From NCBI RefSeq assembly GCF_003688495.1, contig NZ_REFH01000007.1, forward strand, positions 248,001 to 312,000: a DNA stretch of 64,000 bases, given 5' to 3'. Below are positions 8,928 to 16,803 of this stretch, piece by piece. Made by a program: the position numbers and the translations under genes. Numbering within the stretch: position 1 is the stretch's first letter; the number at the start of each line of letters is the position of its first letter. The DNA is from Flavobacterium weaverense. GTDB taxonomy: Bacteria > Bacteroidota > Bacteroidia > Flavobacteriales > Flavobacteriaceae. The notes below the pieces were generated by a model that worked only from the letters and a program-made list of their open reading frames with translations, did not search any database and was not told where the DNA came from.

Positions 8928-9386
8928 TTAAGCCATTTTTTTAGCTTTAATTTTCATTAAAGTATTTTGTATGCTGTTCAATTGTTTTGAAATCATAGCA
9001 GTTTGAGCTGGTTGAAGATTATCTTTTTTCAAAACTTCTTCATATTTTTCAATTGCTGCTTCTTCACCAGTAATACAAGCATTTATAATAGCTTCCGTAT
9101 CTCCACCTGTAAACGAAGCTTTAATGTCAATCCATGTACGGTGTAAAGCTCCTAAAGCTCCTCCACCTGATTCATCAGTTGATTTTCCAAGTCTGTTTAT
9201 TTCGTCTTGTAATTCAACTATAAAAAGAGAACGCTCACGAGCATATTGTAAAAAATCACTTTTGATTGATCCATCCTCTGCGTGTTCTGCTGCATTAGTG
9301 TATCCTAATTTTCCATCTTCTAATATTGAAATTAATCCTTCTACTGTACTAACTATTTCTTTTGTGGTTTCATCTGTGTTTAACAT
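8928..9386 (-). CDS. PA2169-type four-helix-bundle protein (DUF2383)
   Basis: This is a soluble, almost entirely helical protein of 152 residues. It resembles the ferritin-like DUF2383 (PA2169) family, with helices such as IVSTVEGLISILEDGKLGYTNAAEHAED and INACITGEEAAIEKYEEVLKK that carry the Glu/His spacing of that fold. Members are small cytoplasmic proteins, often stress-induced, with no fixed biochemical role known to me. The gene is single, with a strong terminator downstream and about 220 bases upstream that hold the nuclease terminator. Confidence 0.82.
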   Translation of the reverse strand: MLNTDETTKEIVSTVEGLISILEDGKLGYTNAAEHAEDGSIKSDFLQYARERSLFIVELQDEINRLGKSTDESGGGALGALHRTWIDIKASFTGGDTEAIINACITGEEAAIEKYEEVLKKDNLQPAQTAMISKQLNSIQNTLMKIKAKKMA

Positions 9387-9530
9387 GATATAATTTTTTA
9401 ATTAATGTATAATACAAAGTTGGAGAAACTTGTAATAAATTGTGTTACACAATTTTAAAAAATATTTATAGTATTGTGGAGTAGGTATGTATTTGTATTA
9501 AATTTTTAAATAACCTCAAGATCTATATTT

Positions 9531-9563
9531 AAAAAAAGCAACATATTTTATGTTGCTTTTTTT
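9531..9563 (-). terminator. terminator of the orphan nuclease gene
   Basis: The stem AAAAAAAGCAACATA/TATGTTGCTTTTTTT with a 3-base loop gives a T run on the minus strand after the stop of the nuclease gene. Confidence 0.82.
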
Positions 9564-9607
9564 AAATTAACTAACATCATCGATGTATTGAGTAGATATG
9601 ATGGTAT

Positions 9608-10696
9608 TTATTCATAATTTTTCAAAGTATTTAAGAGCTCATTTCTGTAATTATAAATATCATCTAAAGAATTTAATAACTTTTTTTCTCCGTTATCTTT
9701 GCCATTATTGAAAAGCTCAATATATTTATTAGCTGAATTAAAATGAAGACGACAGATTGGTTTGCGATTATTATCATCTAGTAGAATACCAAAATAGGAT
9801 TGCGTATCTCTAAAACCTATTCTCGATGTTGGTAATATCTCCCTCAATATTGCCTTTATTATTTGAGATCCTTCATTCTCTTCTTCCGTGGTTACAAATT
9901 TTGGCGCTTCAGAATTGTCATCTATTGATGAAATCGTTTCATTTGCTTTAGTAGGAATCGTTTCATTAATGTCTAAAGCGTTTTTCAATCTAAAATTTAT
10001 AGACTCATTAATAGAATTTGAAAATGCTTTTTTAGTATATTCTTTGAACGCAGTCATTCTAGAAGCTATTAAGGGCTTTTCATAAAACTTGCTAACTAAC
10101 ATCTTAACCATTTCATCTGAAGGATCTTTTAATTCTCTTTCAAATTCGTTTCTTATTGCTTTTATATACTTTAGTCCTTCTGCTGAATCTAAAATTGCCT
10201 CTAAATTATATCCGTTTTTTGTAAATTTTTCTAATATTTTTAAACTAGTATCTTTTAGATTAGATAAGTCTAAAGTAAAAAATGGTTTTTCGTCCATTAT
10301 ATTCGGTTTTTCCAAATCTGCGTAGAAATTATAAATATGTCCGTTGGTCAAAACACCGAATCTAGCTTTCGAAACGTGATAATATCTATGTAATTGTGAA
10401 TTGTGTGCGTCTACATTCTCCTTCCAGTTTTTGCATTCTATTATTAATATTGGCTCACCATCTTTTTTAATAACATAATCTATTTTTTCACCTTTTTTAG
10501 TTCCTATATCACAAATAAATTCTGGAATAACTTCAGTTGGATTAAAAATATCGTAACCTAAAATTTGTATAAATGGCATTACGAAAGCGTTTTTAGTAGC
10601 TTCTTCAGTATTTATTTGATCTTTTAATGAATCTACTCTACTGTGTAATTGTTCTAACTTTAATTTAATTTCTGCTTCCATATTTTTATATTGCAT
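9608..10696 (-). CDS. orphan HsdR_N-like (type I restriction endonuclease N-terminal) nuclease
   Basis: The protein has 362 residues. The N-terminal 30-150 region resembles the type I restriction enzyme R-subunit nuclease domain (HSDR_N_2 type). After LGYDIFNPTEVIPEF comes the PD-(D/E)xK core, with Asp73 in KIDYVI and Glu87-x-Lys89 in LIIECKNW, then QLHRYYHVSKARFGVLTNG. The C-terminal 200 residues are helical and Lys/Glu-rich, with no recognisable helicase motifs. No methylase (hsdM), specificity (hsdS) or helicase gene lies nearby, so this is a stand-alone gene. Such genes are fairly common; whether they restrict DNA or do something else is not settled. The start at 10696 could also be the Met at 10681. 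It sits alone between a terminator and a structured repeat. Confidence 0.75.
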   Translation of the reverse strand: MQYKNMEAEIKLKLEQLHSRVDSLKDQINTEEATKNAFVMPFIQILGYDIFNPTEVIPEFICDIGTKKGEKIDYVIKKDGEPILIIECKNWKENVDAHNSQLHRYYHVSKARFGVLTNGHIYNFYADLEKPNIMDEKPFFTLDLSNLKDTSLKILEKFTKNGYNLEAILDSAEGLKYIKAIRNEFERELKDPSDEMVKMLVSKFYEKPLIASRMTAFKEYTKKAFSNSINESINFRLKNALDINETIPTKANETISSIDDNSEAPKFVTTEEENEGSQIIKAILREILPTSRIGFRDTQSYFGILLDDNNRKPICRLHFNSANKYIELFNNGKDNGEKKLLNSLDDIYNYRNELLNTLKNYE

Positions 10697-10918
10697 TTGG
10701 TTATAAATATTATTTTAAAAATAAATTAGTAAATAGTTTATTCATTCAAATATAGCAATATATTCTTACTAATAATCGTTTTATTATTTATATAAGTATG
10801 CTAAGACATGTTTATTTTCTTGATTTAATGAGCTTTAAAAATTAGATGTTATTGTATTGAAAGTCGGTATAATAATAATTTTAGTTCTCAAAAGAAAAGT
10901 GAACAATATATTAGCTAC

Positions 10919-11006
10919 GCGTAAGGGATAGTAGTGAAAATCCTTTTTTATTATGGAGCGAAAGCGGAATAATATAAAAGATTGCAGCGGATAACCCGAC
11001 CTTACT
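10919..11006 (+). ncRNA. candidate structured RNA / Flavobacterium intergenic element, copy A
   Basis: On the plus strand GTAAGG (10921-10926) can pair with CCTTAC (11000-11005). Inside, AATC-TTTT-TATTAT (10939-10954) pairs with ATAATA-AAAA-GATT (10969-10983), capped by GC-GAAA-GC at 10958-10965, a GNRA tetraloop that exists only in plus-strand RNA. GTAGTGAAAA is shared with copy B as GTAGTGGAAA. An outer GCGTAA (10919-10924) could instead pair with TTACGC (11041-11046), enclosing a further hairpin at 11003-11037. It resembles recurring Flavobacterium elements and possibly the Rfam Flavo-1 motif; this was not searched. It occupies most of the 430-base gap between the nuclease and the aminotransferase gene. 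Confidence 0.5.
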
Positions 11007-11048
11007 TTCTCTTCCCGACGGTTTGGGAGAGAAAGCAGGGTTACGCCC

Positions 11049-11101
11049 AAAAAAAATAGTTTAAAGTTTGAAGCGATAAACCTTCTAACCTTAAACTATT
11101 T
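11049..11101 (-). terminator. terminator of the aspartate aminotransferase gene
   Basis: AAATAGTTTAA (11054-11064) pairs with TTAAACTATTT (11091-11101), with an inner GAAG/CTTC pair. On the minus strand the hairpin is followed by eight T residues. Confidence 0.8.
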
Positions 11102-11125
11102 ATAAATTTTGAAAATGTAGTTGAA

Positions 11126-12313
11126 TTACGCTACTGCTTCTTTGATTCTTCGTAAAGCTTCTTTTAAGATGTCTTCGCTCGTTGCGTAAGAAAAACGGAT
11201 ACAGTTTGCGTTACCAAATGCTTCACCAGTAACCGTTGCTACGTTAGCTTCGCCTAAAAGATACATCGAGAAGTCGTTTGCGTCCTTAATTAATGTTCCT
11301 TTTAATGTTTTTCCAAAGAAAGAAGAAACGTCTGGGAAAACGTAGAAAGCGCCTTCTGGAACGTTGATTTTCATTCCTGGAATTTCTTTAATCAATCCTA
11401 CCACTAAATCACGACGACTATGGAAAGCTTGAACCATTTCATTTAATACTGAAGGATCAGCGTCTACAGCAGTAATTGTTGCGCGTTGTGCAATACTGTT
11501 TGCTCCACTAGTTACTTGACCTTGAATTTTTGTACATGCTTTAGCAATGAATTCTGGTCCACCGATGTAACCAATTCTCCATCCTGTCATTGCAAATGCC
11601 TTTGCAACTCCATTTACAGTAATTGTTCTTTCCAGCATTCCTGGAATTGACGCGATACTACAGAAAGTTCCAGAAAAATTAATATGCTCGTAGATTTCAT
11701 CAGCAACTACATATACATGAGGATATTTATCTAAGACTTTAGCTAATGCTGTTAATTCTTCTCTATTGTAAACAGATCCACTTGGATTACAAGGAGAACT
11801 GAACCAGATCATTTTAGTTTTTGGTGTGATTGCTGCTTCTAATTGCTCTGGCGTGATTTTGAAATCAGTTTCTACAGAGGTTGGAACTTCTACCGGAACT
11901 CCACCTGATAGTTTTACGATTTCAAAATAAGAAACCCAGTAAGGAGCAGGTAAAATTACTTCATCACCATCATTAAGCATAACTTGAGCAATGTTGTATA
12001 GAGACTGTTTTGCTCCAGTTGAAACTACGATTTGCGATGGTTTATATTCTAAATTATTATCTCTTTTAAATTTTCTACAGATTGCTTCTTTCAGTTCAAC
12101 ATATCCTTCTACTGGAGAGTAAGTGCTGTAATTTTCATTAATGGCGCGTTTAGCAGCCTCTTTGATAAAGTCAGGAGTATTGAAATCTGGTTCTCCTAAA
12201 CTTAAACTAATGATATCTTTTCCTTGTGCTTTTAGCTCTCTAGCTAATGCTGCCATTGCTAATGTTTGTGATGTAGCCAGGTTGTTAATCCTGTCTGAAA
12301 GTGGATTGCTCAT
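11126..12313 (-). CDS. aspartate aminotransferase, class I/II PLP enzyme
   Basis: This cytoplasmic PLP-dependent transaminase (subfamily I-gamma type) exchanges the amino group between aspartate and 2-oxoglutarate. Visible features are SLGEPDFNTP near residues 38-47, the SSPCNPSGS motif, Asp205-x-x-Tyr208 that contacts the cofactor, and the Schiff-base Lys238 in NGVAKAFAMTGWRIGY. The family Arg residue is near RFSYATS in the C-terminal part. Its 395 residues are normal. The same fold includes prephenate- and aromatic-acid-using relatives, so the exact substrate is inferred. It is transcribed leftward behind a desaturase gene with a 105-base gap. Confidence 0.9.
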   Translation of the reverse strand: MSNPLSDRINNLATSQTLAMAALARELKAQGKDIISLSLGEPDFNTPDFIKEAAKRAINENYSTYSPVEGYVELKEAICRKFKRDNNLEYKPSQIVVSTGAKQSLYNIAQVMLNDGDEVILPAPYWVSYFEIVKLSGGVPVEVPTSVETDFKITPEQLEAAITPKTKMIWFSSPCNPSGSVYNREELTALAKVLDKYPHVYVVADEIYEHINFSGTFCSIASIPGMLERTITVNGVAKAFAMTGWRIGYIGGPEFIAKACTKIQGQVTSGANSIAQRATITAVDADPSVLNEMVQAFHSRRDLVVGLIKEIPGMKINVPEGAFYVFPDVSSFFGKTLKGTLIKDANDFSMYLLGEANVATVTGEAFGNANCIRFSYATSEDILKEALRRIKEAVA

Positions 12314-12418
12314 TAAAATTGTGTTGATTTCCCTTATTCTCTGTAAAAAACGAGGGTGGTTAATATTAGTTGTTTTTTAGTTTCTTAAAATTTATTGGTA
12401 TTTGAAGCAGCATATTAA

Positions 12419-13510
12419 TTACAATGCGGGCTTCATACCCAATTCTTTTAAATGCTTGAAGTGAGCGATCACCGCACTACGCATTGTCTTGTATTCGTAA
12501 TACGGAAGATTACATTCTTGCGCAGTTTCCTTTACAATTTTTGCAATTTTACCGTAATGAATATGACTGATGTTTGGAAAAATATGGTGTTCTATTTGGT
12601 GATTTAATCCTCCAGTATACCAGTTTACAATTTTGTTTTTTGGAGCAAAATTAGTTGTTGTGAACAGTTGGTGAATTGCCCACGTATTGTCCATTTCTCC
12701 TAATTCATTTGGAGATGGATTTGTAGTCTCTTCCACAACGTGCGCTAACTGGAAAACTACACTTAGAATTAATCCAGCTGTATAATGCATAACAAAAAAT
12801 CCAATAAGAACTTTCCACCACGCAATTCCAATTACGATAGGTAGTACAATCCAGATAGAAACATAAATTACTTTAGTAATGATTAGAGTAGTCCAAAGTA
12901 CTTTTGGGCTTTTAGGTTCTCCGTACGATAATTTTCTTTTTAGATAATTACGCATTTGCTTAAAGTCAGTTGTGATCGCCCAGTTAAACGTAAGCAAACC
13001 GTAAAGAAATACAGAATAATATTGTTGGAAACGGTGAAAATTATACCATTTAGCATCTTTTGTAAAACGTATTACGCGACCTGCATCTAAGTCTTCATCA
13101 TGTCCAGGAATATTAGTATAAGTATGGTGTAATACATTATGCTGAACTTGCCAATTATGCACATTTCCAGCAAGAACATAAATTGTTCCTCCCATGAATT
13201 TATTCACCCAACTTTTATTCGAATATGAACCGTGATTTCCGTCATGCATTACGTTCATTCCAACTCCTGCCATTCCAATTCCCATTACAATCGTAAGCAG
13301 TAAATGTGCCCAAAACGGCATACCTAATGTTAAGATTAAAAAGTATGGCGCTAGAAAAACGGTAAAAAGAATTATAGTTTTCAAATATAATTTCCAATTT
13401 CCAGTTTTTTGGATTTTGTTTTCTTTAAAGTAATTGTTAACCCGAGAGTTAAGAGTTCTGAAGAATTTCAGATTATCTTGCTTTGCAAATGTTGGGGCGT
13501 TATTATTCAT
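12419..13510 (-). CDS. membrane fatty acid desaturase
   Basis: This integral-membrane, di-iron desaturase introduces a double bond into fatty acyl chains. All three histidine boxes are present: HDGNH at residues 89-93, HNVLHH at 124-129, and HQIEHH near residue 310, the form that replaces HxxHH in front-end/linoleoyl-CoA type desaturases. Hydrophobic segments near residues 45-85 and 205-250 span the membrane. Its 363 residues are typical. No cytochrome b5 domain is fused. It probably adjusts membrane fluidity, for example at low temperature, but the position of the double bond cannot be read from sequence. Confidence 0.9.
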   Translation of the reverse strand: MNNNAPTFAKQDNLKFFRTLNSRVNNYFKENKIQKTGNWKLYLKTIILFTVFLAPYFLILTLGMPFWAHLLLTIVMGIGMAGVGMNVMHDGNHGSYSNKSWVNKFMGGTIYVLAGNVHNWQVQHNVLHHTYTNIPGHDEDLDAGRVIRFTKDAKWYNFHRFQQYYSVFLYGLLTFNWAITTDFKQMRNYLKRKLSYGEPKSPKVLWTTLIITKVIYVSIWIVLPIVIGIAWWKVLIGFFVMHYTAGLILSVVFQLAHVVEETTNPSPNELGEMDNTWAIHQLFTTTNFAPKNKIVNWYTGGLNHQIEHHIFPNISHIHYGKIAKIVKETAQECNLPYYEYKTMRSAVIAHFKHLKELGMKPAL

Positions 13511-13527
13511 AAGTGTTTAATAAGTTT

Positions 13528-13535
13528 CAAAGATA
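13528..13535 (-). promoter_or_regulatory. -7 promoter box of the desaturase gene
   Basis: On the minus strand this reads TATCTTTG, a match to TAnnTTTG, 18-25 bases upstream of the desaturase ATG. The leader would be very short. Confidence 0.5.
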
Positions 13536-13592
13536 ATTATTATAAATTTTTGGATATGCAAAATTGAGATAAATATTTCGACTCTAAAGTGT

Positions 13593-13600
13593 TACTTTTG
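13593..13600 (+). promoter_or_regulatory. -7 promoter box of rsmG
   Basis: TACTTTTG matches TAnnTTTG and ends 15 bases before the rsmG ATG, so the mRNA leader would be about 10 bases. Confidence 0.5.
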
Positions 13601-13615
13601 TTAAAAAAATAAAAG

Positions 13616-14245
13616 ATGGATGAGATTCTTAAGTATTTTCCTAATTTAACAGATATTCAGAAAGAACAGTTTGAAAAACTAGATTTTTTGTACCACGATT
13701 GGAATGAAAAAATCAATGTTATTTCAAGAAAAGATATTGATGCATTGTACACAAAACATATTTTACATTCGTTAGGAATTGCTAAAATTATAAAATTTGA
13801 GCCAGGAACTTATGTACTCGACGTAGGTACAGGTGGAGGTTTTCCAGGAATTCCATTAGCTATTCTTTTTCCAGAAACTCGTTTTCATTTGATTGATATT
13901 ATTGCAAAAAAGATAAAAGTGGTTCAGGGTGTTGTAGATGCTTTAGATTTAAAAAATGTCAAGGCTGAACAACTTCGTGCTGAGAATGTAAAAGGTGATT
14001 TTGATTTTATTGTAAGTCGTGCAGTCACAAATATGCCTGATTTTGTATCTTGGGTTAAAACCAAAATCAAAAAGAACAATAAGCACGAATTGAAAAATGG
14101 GATTCTGTATTTGAAAGGTGGTGATTTAACGGAAGAATTGAAAGACTTCCCGAAAGCAACAGAGTACAATCTTGCTGATTTCTTTGAGGATGAATTTTTC
14201 GAAACTAAGAAAGTGGTGCATTTACCATTGAAGTTTGTGGTTTAA
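13616..14245 (+). CDS. rsmG: 16S rRNA (guanine-527-N7)-methyltransferase
   Basis: This SAM-dependent enzyme methylates G527 in the 530 loop of 16S rRNA. The SAM-binding motif VLDVGTGGGFPGIPLAI lies around residues 68-84, preceded by the family segment NVISRKDIDALYTKHILHS. FDFIVSRAV is further along. Its 209 residues match RsmG. It is a single-gene unit, divergent from the desaturase gene and convergent with pruA. Confidence 0.94.
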   Translation: MDEILKYFPNLTDIQKEQFEKLDFLYHDWNEKINVISRKDIDALYTKHILHSLGIAKIIKFEPGTYVLDVGTGGGFPGIPLAILFPETRFHLIDIIAKKIKVVQGVVDALDLKNVKAEQLRAENVKGDFDFIVSRAVTNMPDFVSWVKTKIKKNNKHELKNGILYLKGGDLTEELKDFPKATEYNLADFFEDEFFETKKVVHLPLKFVV

Positions 14246-14303
14246 TAAGTCGTAAAATTAAGAGAAGCTTGGCAAAGCAATCGTATTACATGAGCAATTT
14301 ATA

Positions 14304-14329
14304 GGATTGCTTCGTTCCTCGCAATGACA
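14304..14329 (+). repeat. dispersed repeat, copy 2
   Basis: GGATTGCTTCGTTCCTCGCA runs on into ATGACA. A degenerate inverted half, ending in GCAAAGCAATC, lies just upstream at about 14265-14281, so this copy may keep traces of a larger palindromic unit. It lies between rsmG and its terminator hairpin. Confidence 0.75.
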
Positions 14330-14335
14330 AAAAAT

Positions 14336-14377
14336 AAACCCCACGAGATTCAAATTATTTTGAATCTTGTGGGGTTT
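14336..14377. terminator. terminator between convergent rsmG and pruA
   Basis: A 19-bp stem, AAACCCCACGAGATTCAAA with its complement (one G-T pair), stands between two copies of the dispersed repeat. It can serve both genes. Confidence 0.82.
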
Positions 14378-14385
14378 GATAATTA

Positions 14386-14415
14386 TAGTGTGATTGCTTC
14401 GTTCCTCGCAATGAC
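14386..14415 (+). repeat. dispersed repeat, copy 3, abutting the pruA stop codon
   Basis: TAGTGTGATTGCTTCGTTCC continues into TCGCAATGAC. It shares the TAGTGTG lead with copy 1 and the CCTCGC core with copy 2. Its last base is part of the pruA stop codon region (14415-14417). Confidence 0.75.
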
Positions 14416-16043
14416 TATTCTCCTAAAAACGGGTATCTGTAATCTGTTGGAGTTACAAATGTTTCTTTTATAGTTCTTGCTGAAGTCCAACGCAATAAAT
14501 TTTGCATAGAACCTGCTTTATCATTTGTTCCTGATCCTCTTGCTCCACCAAAAGGTTGCATTCCTACGACAGCTCCAGTTGGTTTATCATTGATGTAGAA
14601 GTTACCTGCAGCATTTTGTAACGCTACTGTAGCTTCTTCAATTGCGTAACGGTCTTGACTGAAAACAGCACCAGTTAAAGCATACTCAGAAGTAGTATCA
14701 ACTAATTTTAAAGTTTCTGCCCATTTTGCATCTTCATACACGTAAATAGTAACTACAGGTCCAAATAATTCAGTTTCCATTGTAGTGTATTTAGGGTTTG
14801 TTGTTAAGATAACTGTTGGCTCGATGAAATAGCCTTTTGATTTATCATAGTTTCCACCAATGATTACTTCAGCATCAGTATCTTTTTTAGCTTGATCAAT
14901 AAATTTAGCTAATTTGTCAAATGAAGCTTCAGAGATAACAGCAGTAATAAAGTTGCTCATATCTTCTGGAGAACCCATTTTCATTGATTTCAAATCAGCT
15001 TCTAATTCGCTTTTAATCGCTGGCCACAAACTTTGCGGAACATATACACGAGAAGCTGCACTACATTTTTGACCTTGGTACTCAAATGCCCCACGAGCAA
15101 TTCCAGTTGAAACTTGTTTAGAGTTTGCAGATGGATGTGCGATAATAAAATCTTTTCCACCAGTTTCTCCTACAATTCTTGGATATGTTTTGTATTTACT
15201 GATGTTCGTTCCAATTTTTGCCCAAATATCATTGAAAACCCCTGTTGAACCTGTAAAGTGAACTCCTGCAAAATCAGGACTTGCTAATAACGTTTCAGTT
15301 ACCATCGCTGAGTCACCCATTACCATATTAATTACACCATCAGGTAATCCTGCTTCTTTGAAAATTTGCATTAATAAGTTAGCAGAGTATACTTGAGTTG
15401 CTGCTGGTTTCCACACTACCACATTCCCCATTAAAGCGGCACTTGCTGGTAAGTTTCCAGCAATAGCTGTAAAGTTAAAAGGTGTAATTGCGTAAACAAA
15501 ACCTTCGAGAGGTCTGTATTCAACACGATTCCACATGTCTGAATTAGACTTAGGCTGTTCGCTATAAATTTGAGTCATATATTCTACATTGAAACGTAGA
15601 AAATCTATTAATTCGCAAGATGCATCAATTTCAGCCTGATAAATAGACTTAGATTGCGCAATCATAGTTACTGCATTAATTTTAGCTCTGTATGGACCTG
15701 CGATTAATTCAGCTGCTTTTAAGAAAATACCAGCACGTTGTTCCCATGCCATATTTGCCCATGCAGTTCTAGAGGTAAGAGCTGTTTTAATAGCTCCTTC
15801 TATATGTGATTTTTCAGCTAAATGATAGGTACCAACAATATGCTGGTGATCATGAGGTGCTGACATTGTTTTAGTATTTCCAGTTCTAATTTCTTCGCTT
15901 CCAATGTAAAGAGGTACGTCAATTTTAGCGTTCCACATTTCTTTGTAAGCTGCAAGTACAGCTGCTCTTTCTGGCGAGTTAGGTGCGTAGCTTTTTACAG
16001 GCTCGTTTACCGCTTTTGGTACATGAAAAAATCCTTTTAACAT
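14415..16043 (-). CDS. pruA: L-glutamate gamma-semialdehyde (1-pyrroline-5-carboxylate) dehydrogenase
   Basis: This NAD-dependent aldehyde dehydrogenase oxidises glutamate gamma-semialdehyde to glutamate in proline breakdown. The sequence shows the catalytic Glu in IVGETGGKDF and the nucleophile Cys in FEYQGQKCSAASRVYVP. GFVYAITPFNFTAIAGNLP is the NAD/substrate-binding segment, and PFGGARGSGTNDKAG closes the C-terminus. Its 542 residues match the Bacteroidetes/eukaryote-type stand-alone PruA, without a fused proline dehydrogenase domain. No putA or proline dehydrogenase gene lies nearby. Confidence 0.95.
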   Translation of the reverse strand: MLKGFFHVPKAVNEPVKSYAPNSPERAAVLAAYKEMWNAKIDVPLYIGSEEIRTGNTKTMSAPHDHQHIVGTYHLAEKSHIEGAIKTALTSRTAWANMAWEQRAGIFLKAAELIAGPYRAKINAVTMIAQSKSIYQAEIDASCELIDFLRFNVEYMTQIYSEQPKSNSDMWNRVEYRPLEGFVYAITPFNFTAIAGNLPASAALMGNVVVWKPAATQVYSANLLMQIFKEAGLPDGVINMVMGDSAMVTETLLASPDFAGVHFTGSTGVFNDIWAKIGTNISKYKTYPRIVGETGGKDFIIAHPSANSKQVSTGIARGAFEYQGQKCSAASRVYVPQSLWPAIKSELEADLKSMKMGSPEDMSNFITAVISEASFDKLAKFIDQAKKDTDAEVIIGGNYDKSKGYFIEPTVILTTNPKYTTMETELFGPVVTIYVYEDAKWAETLKLVDTTSEYALTGAVFSQDRYAIEEATVALQNAAGNFYINDKPTGAVVGMQPFGGARGSGTNDKAGSMQNLLRWTSARTIKETFVTPTDYRYPFLGE

Positions 16044-16096
16044 AGTTGTAAAATTATAAAATTAGAATAATGCGTTGTGTGTTTTTATCTAAAACA

Positions 16097-16104
16097 CAAA
16101 AGTA
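16097..16104 (-). promoter_or_regulatory. -7 promoter box of pruA
   Basis: On the minus strand this reads TACTTTTG, matching TAnnTTTG, about 55 bases upstream of the pruA ATG. Confidence 0.45.
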
Positions 16105-16175
16105 CAAAGGATTCTTTAAAGAAATGATGTTTTTAGTGCTAAAGTAAACACAATATTTATCGATAGTCGTGTTTT

Positions 16176-16315
16176 AGCCCTGATCGTAGTGGAAAGCTTT
16201 TTGTAGCATCGTTATATTTTTTCTTGTAAATAAGAGCGACTTTAGAAGCTCCTTAATTTACTTAGAAAAAAATAAAAGAGAATATAAAAACTTGAAATGT
16301 AGAGCAGGATTAGCT
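16176..16315 (+). ncRNA. candidate structured RNA / Flavobacterium intergenic element, copy B
   Basis: AGCCCTG (16176-16182) can close with CAGG (16305-16308) and GCT (16313-16315). A long inner hairpin follows: AAG-TTTTT (from 16194) with AAAAA-CTT (to 16293), TATTTTTTCT (16215-16224) with AGAAAAAAATA (16264-16274), GTAAAT (16226-16231) with ATTTAC (16256-16261), and AAG-AGC with GCT-CTT at the tip. GTAGTGGAAA at 16186-16195 matches GTAGTGAAAA of copy A. It fills most of the gap of about 290 bases upstream of pruA. The arms differ in sequence from copy A while still pairing, which argues for a selected RNA fold. Confidence 0.5.
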
Positions 16316-16335
16316 TCTTAAAAAATTACTAAAAT

Positions 16336-16722
16336 CTAGTTTAGTGCAAATGGCGCGCTCAACCTAAAAGCTGGTACTATTACTTTAAAGTTTCTAGTTG
16401 ATGTGAAATTAATCATATTGAAATGTCCTTTCATGGCTCCATATGGAGATGATAATAAGCAACCAGAACTATAGGTATGTAATTCACCAGGTTTCAAAAC
16501 CGGCTTTTTTCCAATAATGCCTTCGCCATCTACAACTTGAATGTCATTCAAAGAATCAAATATTTCCCAATGACGTGATATTAACTGCACCGAATCTTTG
16601 CTGTGGTTTTCAATTGTTATTTGATAACTAAAAGCAAAATGAATCTTGTAGTTTTTAAAGTATGTTCCTTCAAAACTAGTCAATACTGATATTTTAATGC
16701 CTCTTGTTATTTGAGAAACCAT
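16336..16722 (-). CDS. apaG: ApaG domain protein
   Basis: This is a 128-residue ApaG-fold protein, a fibronectin-III-like beta sandwich. The family's conserved Gly stretch is seen as VDGEGIIGKKPVLKPGE, followed by YSSGCLLSSPYGAMKGHFNM, which is the most conserved ApaG segment. ApaG has been linked genetically to cobalt resistance and magnesium efflux in enterobacteria; its molecular role is unsettled. The gene lies downstream of the T9SS Plug gene, with its own -7 box. Confidence 0.93.
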   Translation of the reverse strand: MVSQITRGIKISVLTSFEGTYFKNYKIHFAFSYQITIENHSKDSVQLISRHWEIFDSLNDIQVVDGEGIIGKKPVLKPGELHTYSSGCLLSSPYGAMKGHFNMINFTSTRNFKVIVPAFRLSAPFALN

Positions 16723-16753
16723 AATGATTGAATGAATTTGGGTTTATTAATGT

Positions 16754-16761
16754 CAAATTTA
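16754..16761 (-). promoter_or_regulatory. -7 promoter box of apaG
   Basis: On the minus strand this reads TAAATTTG, matching TAnnTTTG, about 32 bases upstream of the apaG ATG. Confidence 0.45.
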
Positions 16762-16803
16762 CAAAAAATTGATGTCGATAAGTCAGTTTTCAAAAAAGAA
16801 TTT

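Noticed and set aside
11003..11045. Hairpin CTTTCTCTTCCC/GGGAGAGAAAG as a terminator.
   Set aside because: No T run follows on the plus strand, and on the minus strand the T run precedes the hairpin, so it is treated as part of the structured element region.
10835..11050. 71-residue open frame on the minus strand between the orphan nuclease and the aminotransferase gene.
   Set aside because: It runs antisense through the structured element and its terminator-like hairpin, has no protein-like features, and is better explained as a by-product of the repeat.
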